Positions 52,034 to 63,813 of a stretch of DNA of 64,000 bases are shown here, in pieces. This DNA comes from Glandiceps talaboti (lineage: Eukaryota > Hemichordata > Enteropneusta > Spengelidae). The stretch lies in NCBI RefSeq assembly GCF_964340395.1, contig NC_135552.1:4849201-4913200 (forward strand), read 5' to 3'. Below the pieces are notes generated by a model. That model saw only the letters and a program-made list of their open reading frames with translations. It was not told where the DNA came from and searched no databases. The first letter of the stretch is position 1; each line of letters opens with the position of its first letter. The position numbers and the translations under genes are program-made.

Positions 52034-53389
52034 TTCCTTGCCTCGGTCATGCACGCCCCTTTCAAACTTTAATAACTAGCTGAAAGTGATATATTTTTTT
52101 AGACTCCACAAAGAAGTTTCACTTCTAAAATCACAGTGCCACTAAAGAAAGCACGCCACAAAATGTTTGGTTCGGGCATGAATGATTTTAGGAGAAACAC
52201 TGTATTGAAATATTTACCTCATCCGTTGTTCATTGGAAGTCTTTGTCAGTGTAGTGATGTATTTTAAGTTTTAAATTTATCTCATGATAAATATGTGAAA
52301 AAAAACATGAGTAAAAATACTTCCATGAGAACAATCTCTGTAGAATGCACTAGCTGTGCACAACTGCAAAGTTTTTTTGAAACTGTTTTGTAATACAGTA
52401 ATGACTTAATCATACTACACATGTATCATACACCCTGCATATTGTTAAATCACCACTGGGTAAAAGTATATATTTATAATATAAGTGACTCGATAGATAG
52501 ATAGATAGCAAAAGTTCGAAGTTGCACTTACTTCCAATCCTAAGTTGTATGTATGTGTTTACAGTCGCAGTTACTTAAATTTGATAGCGACGTTTCGGTG
52601 TGTTTAGCACACCTTTATCAAGCTACAGTACATGGATGACTAATAGAATAAAACCAAAAGTGCTCATACGAACGACGAAAAATTGTACAAGAGAACTTGA
52701 CACAAAATGAACAGTCCGATTGTCGGGTTACAGATCGTCAACGAAGTATGTTTTCTAGCACTGATATGATAATTCCAAAGCCTCAACGATTGGCGACTTC
52801 AAATTTAATTTGGTGTTTTCTAACCATTTAAATACACACATACGACGTAAACATGAAACGTTGAACGTACATGTACCTAGTAGTAGGTAGTACCTTGGAG
52901 GAATTATACTGACAAGGTACATGTAGTACCTTGGTTGAAATATGCAGTGATTCACGGCAACGTAACTTACCTTGTTTAGGCCGGCCTTGGTGGAATTTTT
53001 CCCCTGCTAAACACCCGTCGCTTATTTTTGAGGACTCAAAAAAGTGGAAATGACTAATAATGGCAGCTAATTACGCAAAAATGATACGTTTCATCGACCA
53101 GTTGTCCTCACGTTCCGTACTGTGACAAGGGAAATCCTCGCGCATACGCACACATAATTTCCAGTAGCAAACAGACGTGAGAAGTATGCTGAAAATGTTT
53201 CATATACTATCAAAATCAAGTGCAACAATACACATGTAGTAACAAACTAGGGGACTGTCAATTGACTTTGCATGTACATGTACATTGCCACTACTAATAA
53301 CAAGTAGCAATGACAATTTACCATATCTTTGCCATTTATCTACTCCCTGACTTCTCATGAGTGTTAGTGTCTCATTTTTATTTTTTTAG
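52034..53389. other. No gene recognised; (GATA)n and a ribozyme-like motif
   Basis: (GATA)n at 52492-52508. Otherwise unique AT-rich DNA apart from the motif at 52587-52622. Confidence 0.4.
52587..52622 (-). ncRNA. Degenerate hammerhead-ribozyme-like motif
   Basis: Minus strand: TTGATAAAG, then stem GGTGTG / CACACC with a short loop, then GAAACGTC. This mirrors the hammerhead order CUGAUGA - stem II - GAAA, with two substitutions in the first box. Penelope-like elements are known to carry hammerhead motifs. Probably an inactive relic. Confidence 0.35.
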
Positions 53390-54275
53390 TCCCTGCCAGA
53401 CAAAGTCTGGAACGGGGACTTATGGATTGGGTTCCGTCTGTCCGTGCATCCCTGCATCTGTGCGTGCGTGCGTGCGTCCGTCCAGAGCTGTTTCTTGGAG
53501 ATGCCTGGACCGATTTTTTTCAAACTTGGTACAGGGGCAACATACAATGGCATACATATGCACATCAATTTGTTTCATGATACGATCCAATGTGGCTGCC
53601 TAGCAGCCATTTTGTTTGAAAATTTTCCCTGTCTAAAGCCATAACTCAGACATGCTTGAACAGATCTCATTCAAAGTTGGCATTAGGACAGTGTTCTATG
53701 ACTTACATGTGCATATTCATTGTTGTCGTGATACGATCCAATATGGCCGCCTAGCAGCCATTTTGTTTGCGTATTTTCTATATCCAAAGCCGTAACTCAG
53801 ACATGCTTGAACAGATCTCATTCAAAGTTGGTATTAGGACAGTGTTGTATGACATAGATGTGCATATCCATTTTCATCGTGATACAATCCAATATGGCTG
53901 CATGGCAGCCATTTTGTTTGCGAATTTTCCATGTTCAAAGCCATAACTCAGACATGCTTGAACAGATCTCATTCAAAGTTGGTATTAAAACAGTGTTCTG
54001 TGACATACATGTGCATATTCATTGTTGTCGTGATGTGATCCAATGTGGCTGCCTGGCAGCCATTTTGTTTGCGAATTTTCTATGTCCAAAGCCATAACTC
54101 AGACATGCTTGAACAGATCTCATTCAAAGTTGGCATTAGGACAGTGTTCTATGACATACATGTGCATATCCATTTTCATCATGATACGATCCAATATGGC
54201 TGCCTGGCAGCCATTTTGTTTGCGAATTTTCCATGTCCAATGCCATAGCTCAGACATGTTTGAACAGACCCCCCC
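53390..54275 (+). repeat. Repeat family R4: 151-bp tandem units after a GCGT-rich head
   Basis: The head (TCCCTGCCAGACAAAGTCTG, GTGCGTGCGTGCGTCCGTCC, then GAGATGCCTGGACCGA) is followed by units whose CCATAACTCAGACATG landmark lies at 53639, 53790, 53941, 54092 and 54243, a period of 151 bp. Each unit has ATGGCTGCC-T-GGCAGCCAT, a near-perfect palindrome. Frames across the units are artefacts. Confidence 0.9.
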
Positions 54276-54324
54276 CCCCATCCTTTATTGTTGAATGTAT
54301 TATTCCATCACATCATCTTGAAGA

Positions 54325-54402
54325 GTAGGGATGTCCCATGTCCAACGAGGAGATACAACATGAGTAGGCATGTTCCATGTCCAATGAGCAGACACAACAT
54401 AT
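54325..54402 (+). repeat. 39-bp tandem duplication
   Basis: Two units starting GTAGG at 54325 and 54364, sharing CCATGTCCAA and ACAACAT blocks. Confidence 0.8.
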
Positions 54403-54619
54403 CTAAGTCTGTTTGATTTAGGTTCACAAGTGTTGTTGCATGATCAGAGTAGTGATATCAAGAAAATGACAACATAAACTGCCAGTTCCTTAAAACACAA
54501 TCATAGCGGGGTATATGTCATTGTCAATGACTTGTTTTTTTATATTACCAATGCTAATAAAAAATATCACAGATTCTGTCAATTTTTTTTAGAGACTGTC
54601 AGCTATTTTTGAAAGAGCA

Positions 54620-56590
54620 GTGAAGTTATGTGACCAAATTATTTATTTTTGGGTCCTCTGTGTCACACTGAGTTGAAAAGTGTATAGTAATATTAGACAA
54701 AGAGAAGTCACATTGTCCGAGGGCCTGGGGCCCTAGTGATATGATACTCCTCCTTTTTGAATTCTGGGATGACGTTTCAGATTTACCACATACATTCAGC
54801 ACTTGATGAATATTAAAGATCATTTTTATGTTATAGATATTGTTTGTTGTTGTATATTTGCATGCTAAGGCACAACCATGTAATAATGAGCAATAAAATG
54901 AAATGAAAAGTCAAGAAAGTCTTGCGTCCTCCTTCAAAATATAGAAAAAAATATATATCAAGAAAACTATGATTTGTGTATTGGAGATCATTTTGAATAT
55001 TTAATGATGTCAGGAGACAGAAATTTGCATATTTTGGGATCCATGTTGCATTTTGATTCCACAAATATATGGTTATACTAGATGACACTTGGCCAGTTTG
55101 GACTCAAGCAAGCTTGTATTGTAATATGATACATGTATTTACATTTTTTGCATCATGTCACACAGATATATCATAAGTTTACCCTGTACATGATGACTAA
55201 AAACAAAGATTTGGTGCCCAAATATTTACATATTATAAAATATTTGCATATAATTCTGCATGCTTATGACATTGAACAACAAAGTCCAATGAAAAATGAA
55301 GAATGTTTCAGGTTTCACCAATACGAATTGAAGAATTTGTGAAAAATTCAATAACTTGACTGTAATGGAAGCCATTTTGAATATTTAATGAGGTCATATG
55401 ACCACAATTTGCATATTTTTGGGACCACTGTCTTTGGATGTATCCAAAAATACTTGGTTTTGTATGGTAAAACATGGTCAGTTTGGACTCGGGCACCCAT
55501 GTAATATGACTATTTCACTTGCCGAACATATCAAATTACTGTAAGTACATAATGACTAAAACCAAAGATTTTTGGCCCAAATCTTCACATATGATGTCAT
55601 ATTTTCATATTATTCCACAGCCTTGCAACATTGAGGGTTAAAAGTACAATAAAAAATTGAAAATATTTTACTCTCACTTATACAAATTGAAAAATGTGCA
55701 TAAAATTCAATAACATGAATGTAATGGCAGCCATTTTGAATATTTAATGAGGTCATGTGACCGATATTTGCATATTTTGGGGACCACTTTCTTTTTGGTA
55801 ATTCCAAAAATACTTGGTTATGTATGGTCAAATATGGTCAGTTTAGACTCAAACGATCCTGTAATATGACACTGTCACTCTCAGAATCCCCGTTCAAGAG
55901 TACCAAGTTACTATATGTTCGCCATATGCTGTATGGGGCGAAAATCAGAGTTTTACTCCTAAATCTTTACATATGATGTAATATTTCCATATTATTGCAC
56001 AGCCTTGTAACATTGAGGGATAAAATGCAATAACAAATTGAAAATATTATACTCTTACCCATACAAATTGAAAAAAGGGCAGAGAATTCAATAATTTTAT
56101 TGTAAAGGTGGCCATTTTGAATGTATAATGAGGTCACATGACCAATATTTGCATATTTTGGGGATGCTTTTTTATGACCAGTTCAAAAATATATGGTTTC
56201 ATCAGATCATCATTGGTCAGTTTGGCCTCAAACAATCCTGCAATATGGTACTTCCATCTCATTGAATTGCATGCAAAAATAACGAGTTACCACATGTTTA
56301 CCGAGGTGAAATCAAAATTTTATACATAAATCTTTACATATTATGTAATATTTCTATATTATTCCACAGGCTGGTGACATTGAGGGCTAAAATGCTATAA
56401 AAAACAGAACTTTGTACTCTCACCAATACAAATTATAAAAATGTGAAAAATATTTCATAACTTTACTGGTTTGGTGGCCATTTTGAATATTTAATAAGGT
56501 CACATAACAAAAATTTGCATATTTTTGGCAATTATGATATATGTAGATTCCATAAATATATAGTTTTCCTGGGTCATCCTTGGTCAGTTT
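54620..56590 (+). repeat. Repeat family R5: ~360-385 bp degenerate tandem units, ~5 copies
   Basis: The CATTTTGAATATTTAATGA landmark recurs near 54986, 55371, 55730, 56111 and 56477. Units also share GGTCA-TGACCA-ATTTGCAT, CCAAAAATA-TTGG, TGGTCAGTTTGGACTCA and CTTTACATAT-ATGTAATATT. Period varies because of indels. No coding frame. Confidence 0.85.
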
Positions 56591-56672
56591 TGACACCAGG
56601 TGTTATGTAACATGGTACCAACACCTATATTATACCCTCTCATGGGCTTGGGGTTCAAAGTGTTAAAATTAA

Positions 56673-56812
56673 GCAATAAACCCCGCCGAAGGCTGGTATA
56701 CACAAGATTTTGGCACAATTCGCGATATATAGCACGAGCTGAATGGCGAGTGCTATATGGAGCGAACTGTACCATATTCGCGTGTATACCCGCCTTCGGC
56801 GGGGGTTATTGC
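56673..56812. mobile_element. 140-bp MITE with ~50-bp inverted ends and TAA flanks (PIF/Harbinger-like)
   Basis: The left end GCAATAAACCCCGCCGAAGG and the inverted right end GCAATAACCCCCGCCGAAGG continue with GGTATACAC and TTCGC blocks. TAA occurs at 56670-56672 and 56813-56815. Three-base TWA target duplication is a PIF/Harbinger hallmark. Confidence 0.75.
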
Positions 56813-56815
56813 TAA

Positions 56816-57129
56816 TATATTATATATATATCAAAATATTTCTTCTAAATGTGATTCTGTGGTTATTTATATACCTGAAAAGGCGAATTCGCACGTACAG
56901 AAAAAGATCGTCGGTAATAGATCGTCGGGAACGACCATATTTTGATGAGTGGATACGTTTATGTCGCCCTCACACACACACTGCATGAACACAACCATAC
57001 ACTGCATTGCATTGCATTGATAAATTACTTTATTTACATCATATAATTCATAACGAAAACGAGTTGAAAACTAGCAACAAAGAAAACGGGGCAAGAGGTC
57101 AAAGAAAGTAACAATTTTGTTTGGATATT
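56816..57129. other. No gene recognised
   Basis: AT-rich, with a short (GCATT)n at about 57003-57018 next to ATAAATTACTTTATTTACAT, possibly a retroelement 3' tail on the minus strand. Confidence 0.35.
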
Positions 57130-57936
57130 TACATAAGAACAATACAATCATGCTATGGGCGTGGTCTTGTTGCTAGGCAAATTTACGTACATTTTTGAAT
57201 TTTTACTCAATTGTCTATTAATCCCTGTTATCTTTGTGAAATACACAACCGTTTGGCTGTTACTATGGGCGTGGTCATGGTTGCTAGGGATATTTGCATA
57301 CATTTTTAAAAATGTTTTCTCATTTGCCAACCAGAAGATGTTGTTAATTAAACAAAATATACTGTCATTTGCTAAGGGTGTGGTCATAGTTGCTTGAGCC
57401 AATTTTGTCAACATGTTTTGAAGAAAATCTGCAGAATAACTTTCAGAAATATCTCACTAAGTTTCAGACTCATTGACCAAGTACTTTTTGAAATATAAGT
57501 TTTCGACCACAAATGAACATTTTTACAACTAATTGGCATATCGCTCTTGGAATCATTGTATACTTAATATTAATATTTCTTTGTCCATACACCCCTAGAT
57601 GCATTCCCATTCAATTTCAGCCCAATCTGCTCAGTGTTTTTGGAATTATAGATTTTTGACCAAAAAGGCACATTTGTAGCCCTGATTTGCATATCACTGA
57701 TGGAACCATCATATCATGAACAATTCTTAGTAAAAACACCCTGAAGACCGTTTCACACAAATTTCAACCCATAGTGTTTGAGTTTAAGGTTTTTGACCAA
57801 AAATCACATTTTTTGACCCAACTCACAATCTGGTGTTAAGATCATTTTGATTTGAACAATTTCACAACTAGACACCCAAGGTAATGGACCCATCAAATAG
57901 CATGGCAATCGGTTCAGTGGTTTTGACTTTAAGTTG

Positions 57937-57972
<36 letters not shown>

Positions 57973-58060
57973 TAGACGTGGTTGATCCATATACAACCTC
58001 AGTTCAGTTGTGCTAATAAAAAATCTGGCTCTTGATAGTTTCATGCACATTTCCTACAAG
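57130..58060 (+). repeat. R2 copy, fullest example
   Basis: Two head units (CTATGGGCGTGGTCTTGTTG, GTGGTCATGGTTGCTAGG), then a CTGCAGAATAACTTTCAG block, CAATTTCAGCCCAATCTGCT, GGCACATTTGTAGCCCTGAT, AATGGACCCATCAAATAGCA, an (AC)n and GTGGTTGATCCATATA. Homology with duplication copy 1 starts inside it at about 57662. Confidence 0.75.
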
Positions 58061-58173
58061 GTATCCACATCCACCTAGATATCATTTCAGAGGGTACATA
58101 GATTATGAAGAATATGGACAACCTTTTACAGTATAATCATGATGTCTGATAAGCTCAAATTCTGGCCAACTGG

Positions 58174-58264
58174 GTATTACATATGAATATTTTTTTTTTA
58201 TTTGTATGAATTCTCATGTGTAATTTCATATTACAAATTTCATTAAAATGTTTACTTCATGATA
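58174..58264 (-). pseudogene. Decayed extra zinc finger in the 3' UTR (copy 2)
   Basis: Same relic as at 42340-42430, with KLHMRIHTNK readable in a shifted frame beyond the stop. Confidence 0.7.
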
Positions 58265-58270
58265 CAAATA

Positions 58271-59643
58271 TCATTTATCATTTGTATGGTGTCTCATGTG
58301 AGCATTTAGATTAGTTACTTGGTGAAAACTTTTACCACATTCCTTACATACAAATGGTCTTTCCTTTGTATGGATTCTCATGTGTACTTTCAAAGAACAA
58401 CTGTAAGCAAAACGTTTATCACACTCCTTACATACAAATGGTTTTTCATTTGTATGGATTCTCATGTGTACTTTCAAATTACCACTACAAACAAAACCTT
58501 TATAACACTCCTTACATACAAATGGTCTTTCATTTGTATGGATTCTCATGTGTACTTTCAAAGCACAACTGTAAGCAAAACTTTTATCACACTCCTGACA
58601 TACAAATGGTCTTTCATTTGTATGGATTCTCATGTGTACTTTCAAAGCACCATTGTAAACAAAACTTTGACCACACTCCTCACATACAAATGGTCTTTCA
58701 TTTGTATGGATTCTCATGTGTACATTCAAGGCACTACCTTGAGCAAAACTTTGACCACACTCCTTACATACAAATGGTCTTTCATTTGTGTGGCTTCTCA
58801 TGTGTACTTTCAAATGACCATTTTGAATAAAACTTTTACCACATTCCTTACATACAAATGGTCTTTCATTTGTATGGATTCTCATGTGTACTTTCAAAGC
58901 ACCACTGTAAGCAAAACTTTTATCACACTCCTTACATACAAATGGTCTTTCATTTGTATGGATTCTCATGTGTACTTTCAAAGCACCACTGAAAGCAAAA
59001 CTTTTATCACACTCCTTACATACAAATGGTCTTTCATTTGTGTGGCTTCTCATGTGTACATTCAAAGCACTACGTTGAGCAAAACTTGTATCACACTCCT
59101 TACATACAAATGGTCTTTCATTTGTGTGGCTTCTCATGTGTACTTTCAAATGACCATTTTGAATAAAACGTTGACCACACTTCTTACATAGAAACGGTCT
59201 TTCATTTGTATGGGTTCTCATATGTCTTTTCAAAACAGCACATCGAGCAAAACATTTATTACACTCCTTACATGCAAATCGTCTTTCATTTGTGTGGATT
59301 CTCATGTGCTTTTTCAGATCACCATTTTGAACAGAACTTTCACTACACTCTTCAAGTACAAATGACCTTTCATTTGTATGCATTCCGTTGTCATCTCTTA
59401 TATCACCATACCCTACACAATGTTCCTCAGAGTTTGGCGGAGATTGTTCATTGCTAATAATATCACTATTTTCACATGCAATTATAGTTTGTTGAGAATT
59501 CTGGCTCTCATTCATCACTAACACATCACAGTCACTTCTTGTACTGTACTCTATACAATGCTCCTCAGTGTTTTCTTCAACCATGACTTCATCGAATGTA
59601 ACAAGTCCATGTTGACAAAGACAATCTATTACCATGAATTTAT
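58271..59643 (-). CDS. C2H2 zinc-finger protein, copy 2, terminal coding exon
   Basis: Paralogue of the gene at 42437-45851, with the same acceptor (CAACAG before 59643), phase and stop context. Joined to 61800-61902 it gives about 491 residues. Domain order is the same: N-terminal module, acidic linker, one degenerate finger, then twelve intact C2H2 fingers, two more than copy 1. Most linkers are HTNERPF. The first finger, last finger and N-terminal region match copy 1 closely. The inner fingers do not align one-to-one (IQNGH, AQGSA, VYNGA, VCSGN and AYSCS helix starts are specific to copy 2). That fits gain, loss and exchange of 84-bp finger units after duplication. A decayed extra finger follows the stop (about 58174-58264). 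Confidence 0.93.
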
Positions 59644-61799
59644 CTGTTGACACAAGGAATAAAGATGTTTGTGAAATAACTCACATATCACATATGTAAA
59701 TCAAAATTGTTACAAAGGCAGTGATCATCTGAAAACTATATTACGGGGTTCTCATTTAGCCAGTTTAGTCGACTTTGAGTTGACTCTACTCTTACCGAAC
59801 CTAATAAAGTAAATAAGAACAGTAAATGTCCACTCTGAATATGGTTAGATTTAATAGGTCAGGTACAATACGAGTTTAGAGTCAACTTATCTTTTATGTC
59901 TGACACACAATTCTATTTGATTATGTAAGTGTATAGTTTCCTATATAAGGAGGGTTCCAGGGTTAAAGTACAGGGTTGCTGCTAAATGATTGGAATAAAT
60001 GAAGGCTATGCTAATATTAAATTGGATGACTTTGGTATGTGATCTGTGTCAGGTACAAAAATCCAGTGTGACTGGACTCCCAAATCCAGCTTATTAGTTT
60101 TAGCACTTTGTGATGACTCATAGTGAAAGTCCTGTTTGTAGTCTGAACATAGTATATGTCACTAACCAATCTCATCCACAAATGTGATATATATGAATGC
60201 AAAAATGTAACAAACAACCATGATTCAGACAGATAAGAGACAGACCTCATATCAGATGTGAACAATACCCTGGTAGACACACACATGACATCACATGGAT
60301 AGCAGAAACTAAATGATTCGGTAAAAACATAAGAATTATGCATGCTTAGGCAAAAAAGAGAGAGGATTGTTTCTGGTCTGGACAGTTTGTCTAAAATGGT
60401 ACGACGACATAATTTAAAAAAAAATTCTTAACAAACATGTCACTCAGTCTACTATTTATGTCAGTTAAGTTATTAGGTCTTTTTATTTAGTACATTAGCA
60501 TAACTGTGTGTGTGTGTGTGTGGGGTGGGGGGGCAGGTGTCATTTGCTTGTTCATGATTTGCTCTGCAGTTGCCTTCACTGAATTAGGGAGGGTTATTTT
60601 TGTGTTTCCCCACGGATCTGCAGACTGCATGGGCTGGCCAAACGTGAAAAATAAAGACTGACACAAGGGTATTGAAATGATGCCCACACTGAGCAGAAAC
60701 AATTTTCTTTTTTGTCTACTGAACAACAAGTTTTTTTTAATTTACCTTTAATGTTGCGAACCATTTGTGTATTGAAGTAAAGATCTTTACATAAACCTTC
60801 ACTGAAAAATAGTATCAATGGCTGTGTAGCACAAATCCAGTTTGTGATAATTGTTTTTTAACAACATTAATTCATATTCCAATTCATCCTTGTTGCTATC
60901 TAAGAACTATGCACCATCACTTTAGTGTTGATATGCATGAACAGTTTTTGAGTTGCTGGATGACTACATGTCATTTCATTGAATATTTATCAACTTGCCT
61001 AAACTCATCCTGTTGGTAGTTTTGCCATATACACCATCGGTTGCTATGTGTGTGGTCTTGTTGCTAGGACAGTAGGTATACATATATGTTTACTTTTGAA
61101 TGTTTATTCACTTGTGCATTAATCTATGTTATTTTCACAATATGCACAATTATTTTACTGTTGCTATGTGCATGGCCTTGTTGCTAAGCATAAAATACAC
61201 ATCCACATTTACAGTTGCTTGAGGAGTGATCTCGTTACTAGGCATATAGTATACATATTTTTGAATGTGTAGTCACTTGCAAACCCAACTATATTGCTAT
61301 CTTAGCAAAATGTGTAGACATATAGTCATTGCTAAGGGTGTAGTCATGGTTGCAAGGGCCATTTATGACTATATCGTCAACAATATCAGCAGAATAACTC
61401 CTCTAGAAACATCCTCATAAAACGTTAGCCACCACTCACAAAGTAGTTTTCGAGATATAAATTTTTGATAAAATTTCATATTTTTAGAGCTACAGTATTT
61501 TGAACTATTAAACATATCACACATTTATTAATAATTTGCAGATGTGGTCTATAATAATTCATGTTGATTTCTCAAGTAGGATACCATGATAAAATTGTGT
61601 TAGAATTAAAAATCCAAAATAGATATCCAATCCTCTTCCATATTACCACTTAACGAGTTCATCTTTGCTAAAAAGCAGTTTCACTATATTTCATTCAAAT
61701 CCTAGACAACTGGATTGAAAATCTCTGCAAATAACAAACTTGTTATCAAATCAATATTCTACAATGGAATGAGTGATGTTATGTTTTAAAACAACATAC
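59644..61799 (-). other. Intron 2 of zinc-finger gene copy 2
   Basis: Same boundaries as in copy 1. It contains an R2 copy (60880-61500), a (GT)n at 60504-60522 and the ~49-bp segment at about 60090-60138 that copy 1 lacks. Confidence 0.8.
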
Positions 61800-61902
61800 C
61801 TTTGTCAGAGAGTGTATTATTCTCAAGTCGGTAAAGTAACACTTGATATGCTTCATTCAAGTCTCGTTCATATAGACTAAATACCAACTCTTCATTGTCC
61901 AT
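61800..61902 (-). CDS. C2H2 zinc-finger protein, copy 2, first coding exon (34 codons)
   Basis: ATG at 61902-61900, starting MDNEELVFSLYERDLNEAYQ and ending LSDK plus one base before donor GTATGT. Same length, phase and flanking TTTCAG as in copy 1. The open frame kept in both paralogues supports it as a real exon. Confidence 0.85.
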
Positions 61903-62211
61903 TTCTGAAACTGAAAGAAAATGCAAATTTAGTCACCGTTTACAAAAAAGACAAAATATTGTATATTTTGGCCACCGGGGCCGATGTTTGAAGAATAATA
62001 TGCAACTGTTGAAGATTTTCAGGAGCACACAAGTGTGTGTGATGATAAACATGTACCACAAACAAGATGTTCATGTCCATGTTTTTATATGTGGTAACAG
62101 AGAATGGACTCATGAACGGAAACTTGTGGGTCGCCGTGCTGACATACAATGTAGTTGCGCTCAGAATGTAGCTACATGTACATGTACTAACTGTTTACAT
62201 GTAATGATGTA

Positions 62212-63581
62212 CTGTGAACCGGAAAATTATTGCGCAGTCTTATTTTCGCGCTTTGGGAGATCACGGTGATTACGCGCAGTTTAATTTTCGCGCAAGGCCG
62301 TCAGTGGATTTTTTGTGTGAACATAAACAATACGTTGAGCTGAGAACAATGAAATTTGACACTGATTGATGGGCAGTATTGCTCTGTCGGCATCCGTCAG
62401 TTGCAGTGCTCTATTGTTTCCAACTGCGAAGATACTGTGACACGTTGACTTGTGACAAATGTAGGTGTTAATTTGTTCAATTATGTACTAAACAAGTTAC
62501 CAGATCACACAATACGAAAGTTGGGTAGCTCACAGCCTCAAAGCAGGAGCCGTCAACACACATGCGTCAATATGGTACAGTCACACGTTTGGTGAAACAC
62601 TAATCAAATCACGTCAGTGTCTCTGTTTTGCGTCTTTTTGGAATGAAGTTCAAAAGGTCACGTTGGTTACATTTTGATACTCAGTATCCGAAGTCACAGA
62701 GAATGATCCGATTGCTACACGTTACTTACAATACTGTATATGATTCTTGTATCAATAAAATGGCATGAATAACAACCATGCAAACAAAAATACAACTATG
62801 GAATATAGAGCGTTGCGGTTGCTTGCATGAAGTGAGCTTCAAGCAGAGACAATTTAGGTAAAGACAACAAGATAAGTGACACAAAACAACAGCCGGTGCC
62901 TCTGATGTCGGTTGACGGAAAGCTTTATGACTTTGTTTATATCTGTCATGTTCTAAAATAAACTCCCACGGTGTTCTAGGACTGTTCATGCTGTCAACGT
63001 GACTTCCTTTATTGCTGATAACATTAGATAAGATTGTACAAGACGCACCATAGCACATACCATTTCTCCGTAGGGTTGGTCTTTGAATTTTGAAATGTTA
63101 CATCTTAATGTTGGTGAAATGAAACCGAGTGGTGTGTATTTTTGATTATGGAATGTTTAGTCTATTACAAAATAATTGGCAAGAAATAGCATTTATTACT
63201 TAGATACACGTACATTAGTGTTATCAATGCCGACACAACACACAGCCAAAATGGAATGAGCGATGGGAAGAGAGATACTGTTAACTTACGTATACTGACA
63301 GCAAACTAAGGCCCGTACAACACACACGTGTTTGTACAGTCACATAATGTGTCGACCAGAATTGAAGTCATCTTTTTGCAAATCAGAGGTAGCAAAGATG
63401 TCGGAATTACATGTACCAAGCGAGGACAACAGTATATGATTTGGTATAGCATGTTTACAGAAGGCATTGTTTACCCTTGCATGCCGATGGGAGTACATCC
63501 GCGCAGTTTTAATTTCGCGGTCACGGTCGAGCGCGAAATTGCGCGAAATTAAAAATGCGCGAATAATTACCCGGTTCACAG
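62212..63581 (-). mobile_element. E2: inverted-repeat element, opposite orientation to E1, TA target duplication
   Basis: Ends CTGTGAACCGG...CCGGTTCACAG lie between TA at 62210-62211 and 63582-63583. Copy 1 keeps the unoccupied site, ATGATG-TA-TATATAG at 49917-49930, showing exact insertion at TA. The 1370-bp interior is nearly identical to E1 in reverse, minus ~288 bp. It lies in the 5' intron of zinc-finger copy 2. Confidence 0.92.
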
Positions 63582-63813
63582 TATATATAGTCCTGCTTGC
63601 ATACGGAGTAATACGGGACTCGATTCTGACAATTGTCCCTACTATTTCTCCTTAGAGTCAAGTCAGCAATATAGACTCGCGCACAGGGCTAACATGTATA
63701 TTGCATTGCAAGGTGCTCTTTATAATCGGGCGGGTCATGATACCGAGTGTTCATTTAGTCGATTGTGTCCGAATATTTCACTGTCAAATTACTCTACAGG
63801 GTTAGGTACTTAC

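Noticed and set aside
53858-54294. Overlapping 67-83 residue ORFs with repeated HVHIH motifs
   Set aside because: Frames of the 151-bp R4 tandem repeat.
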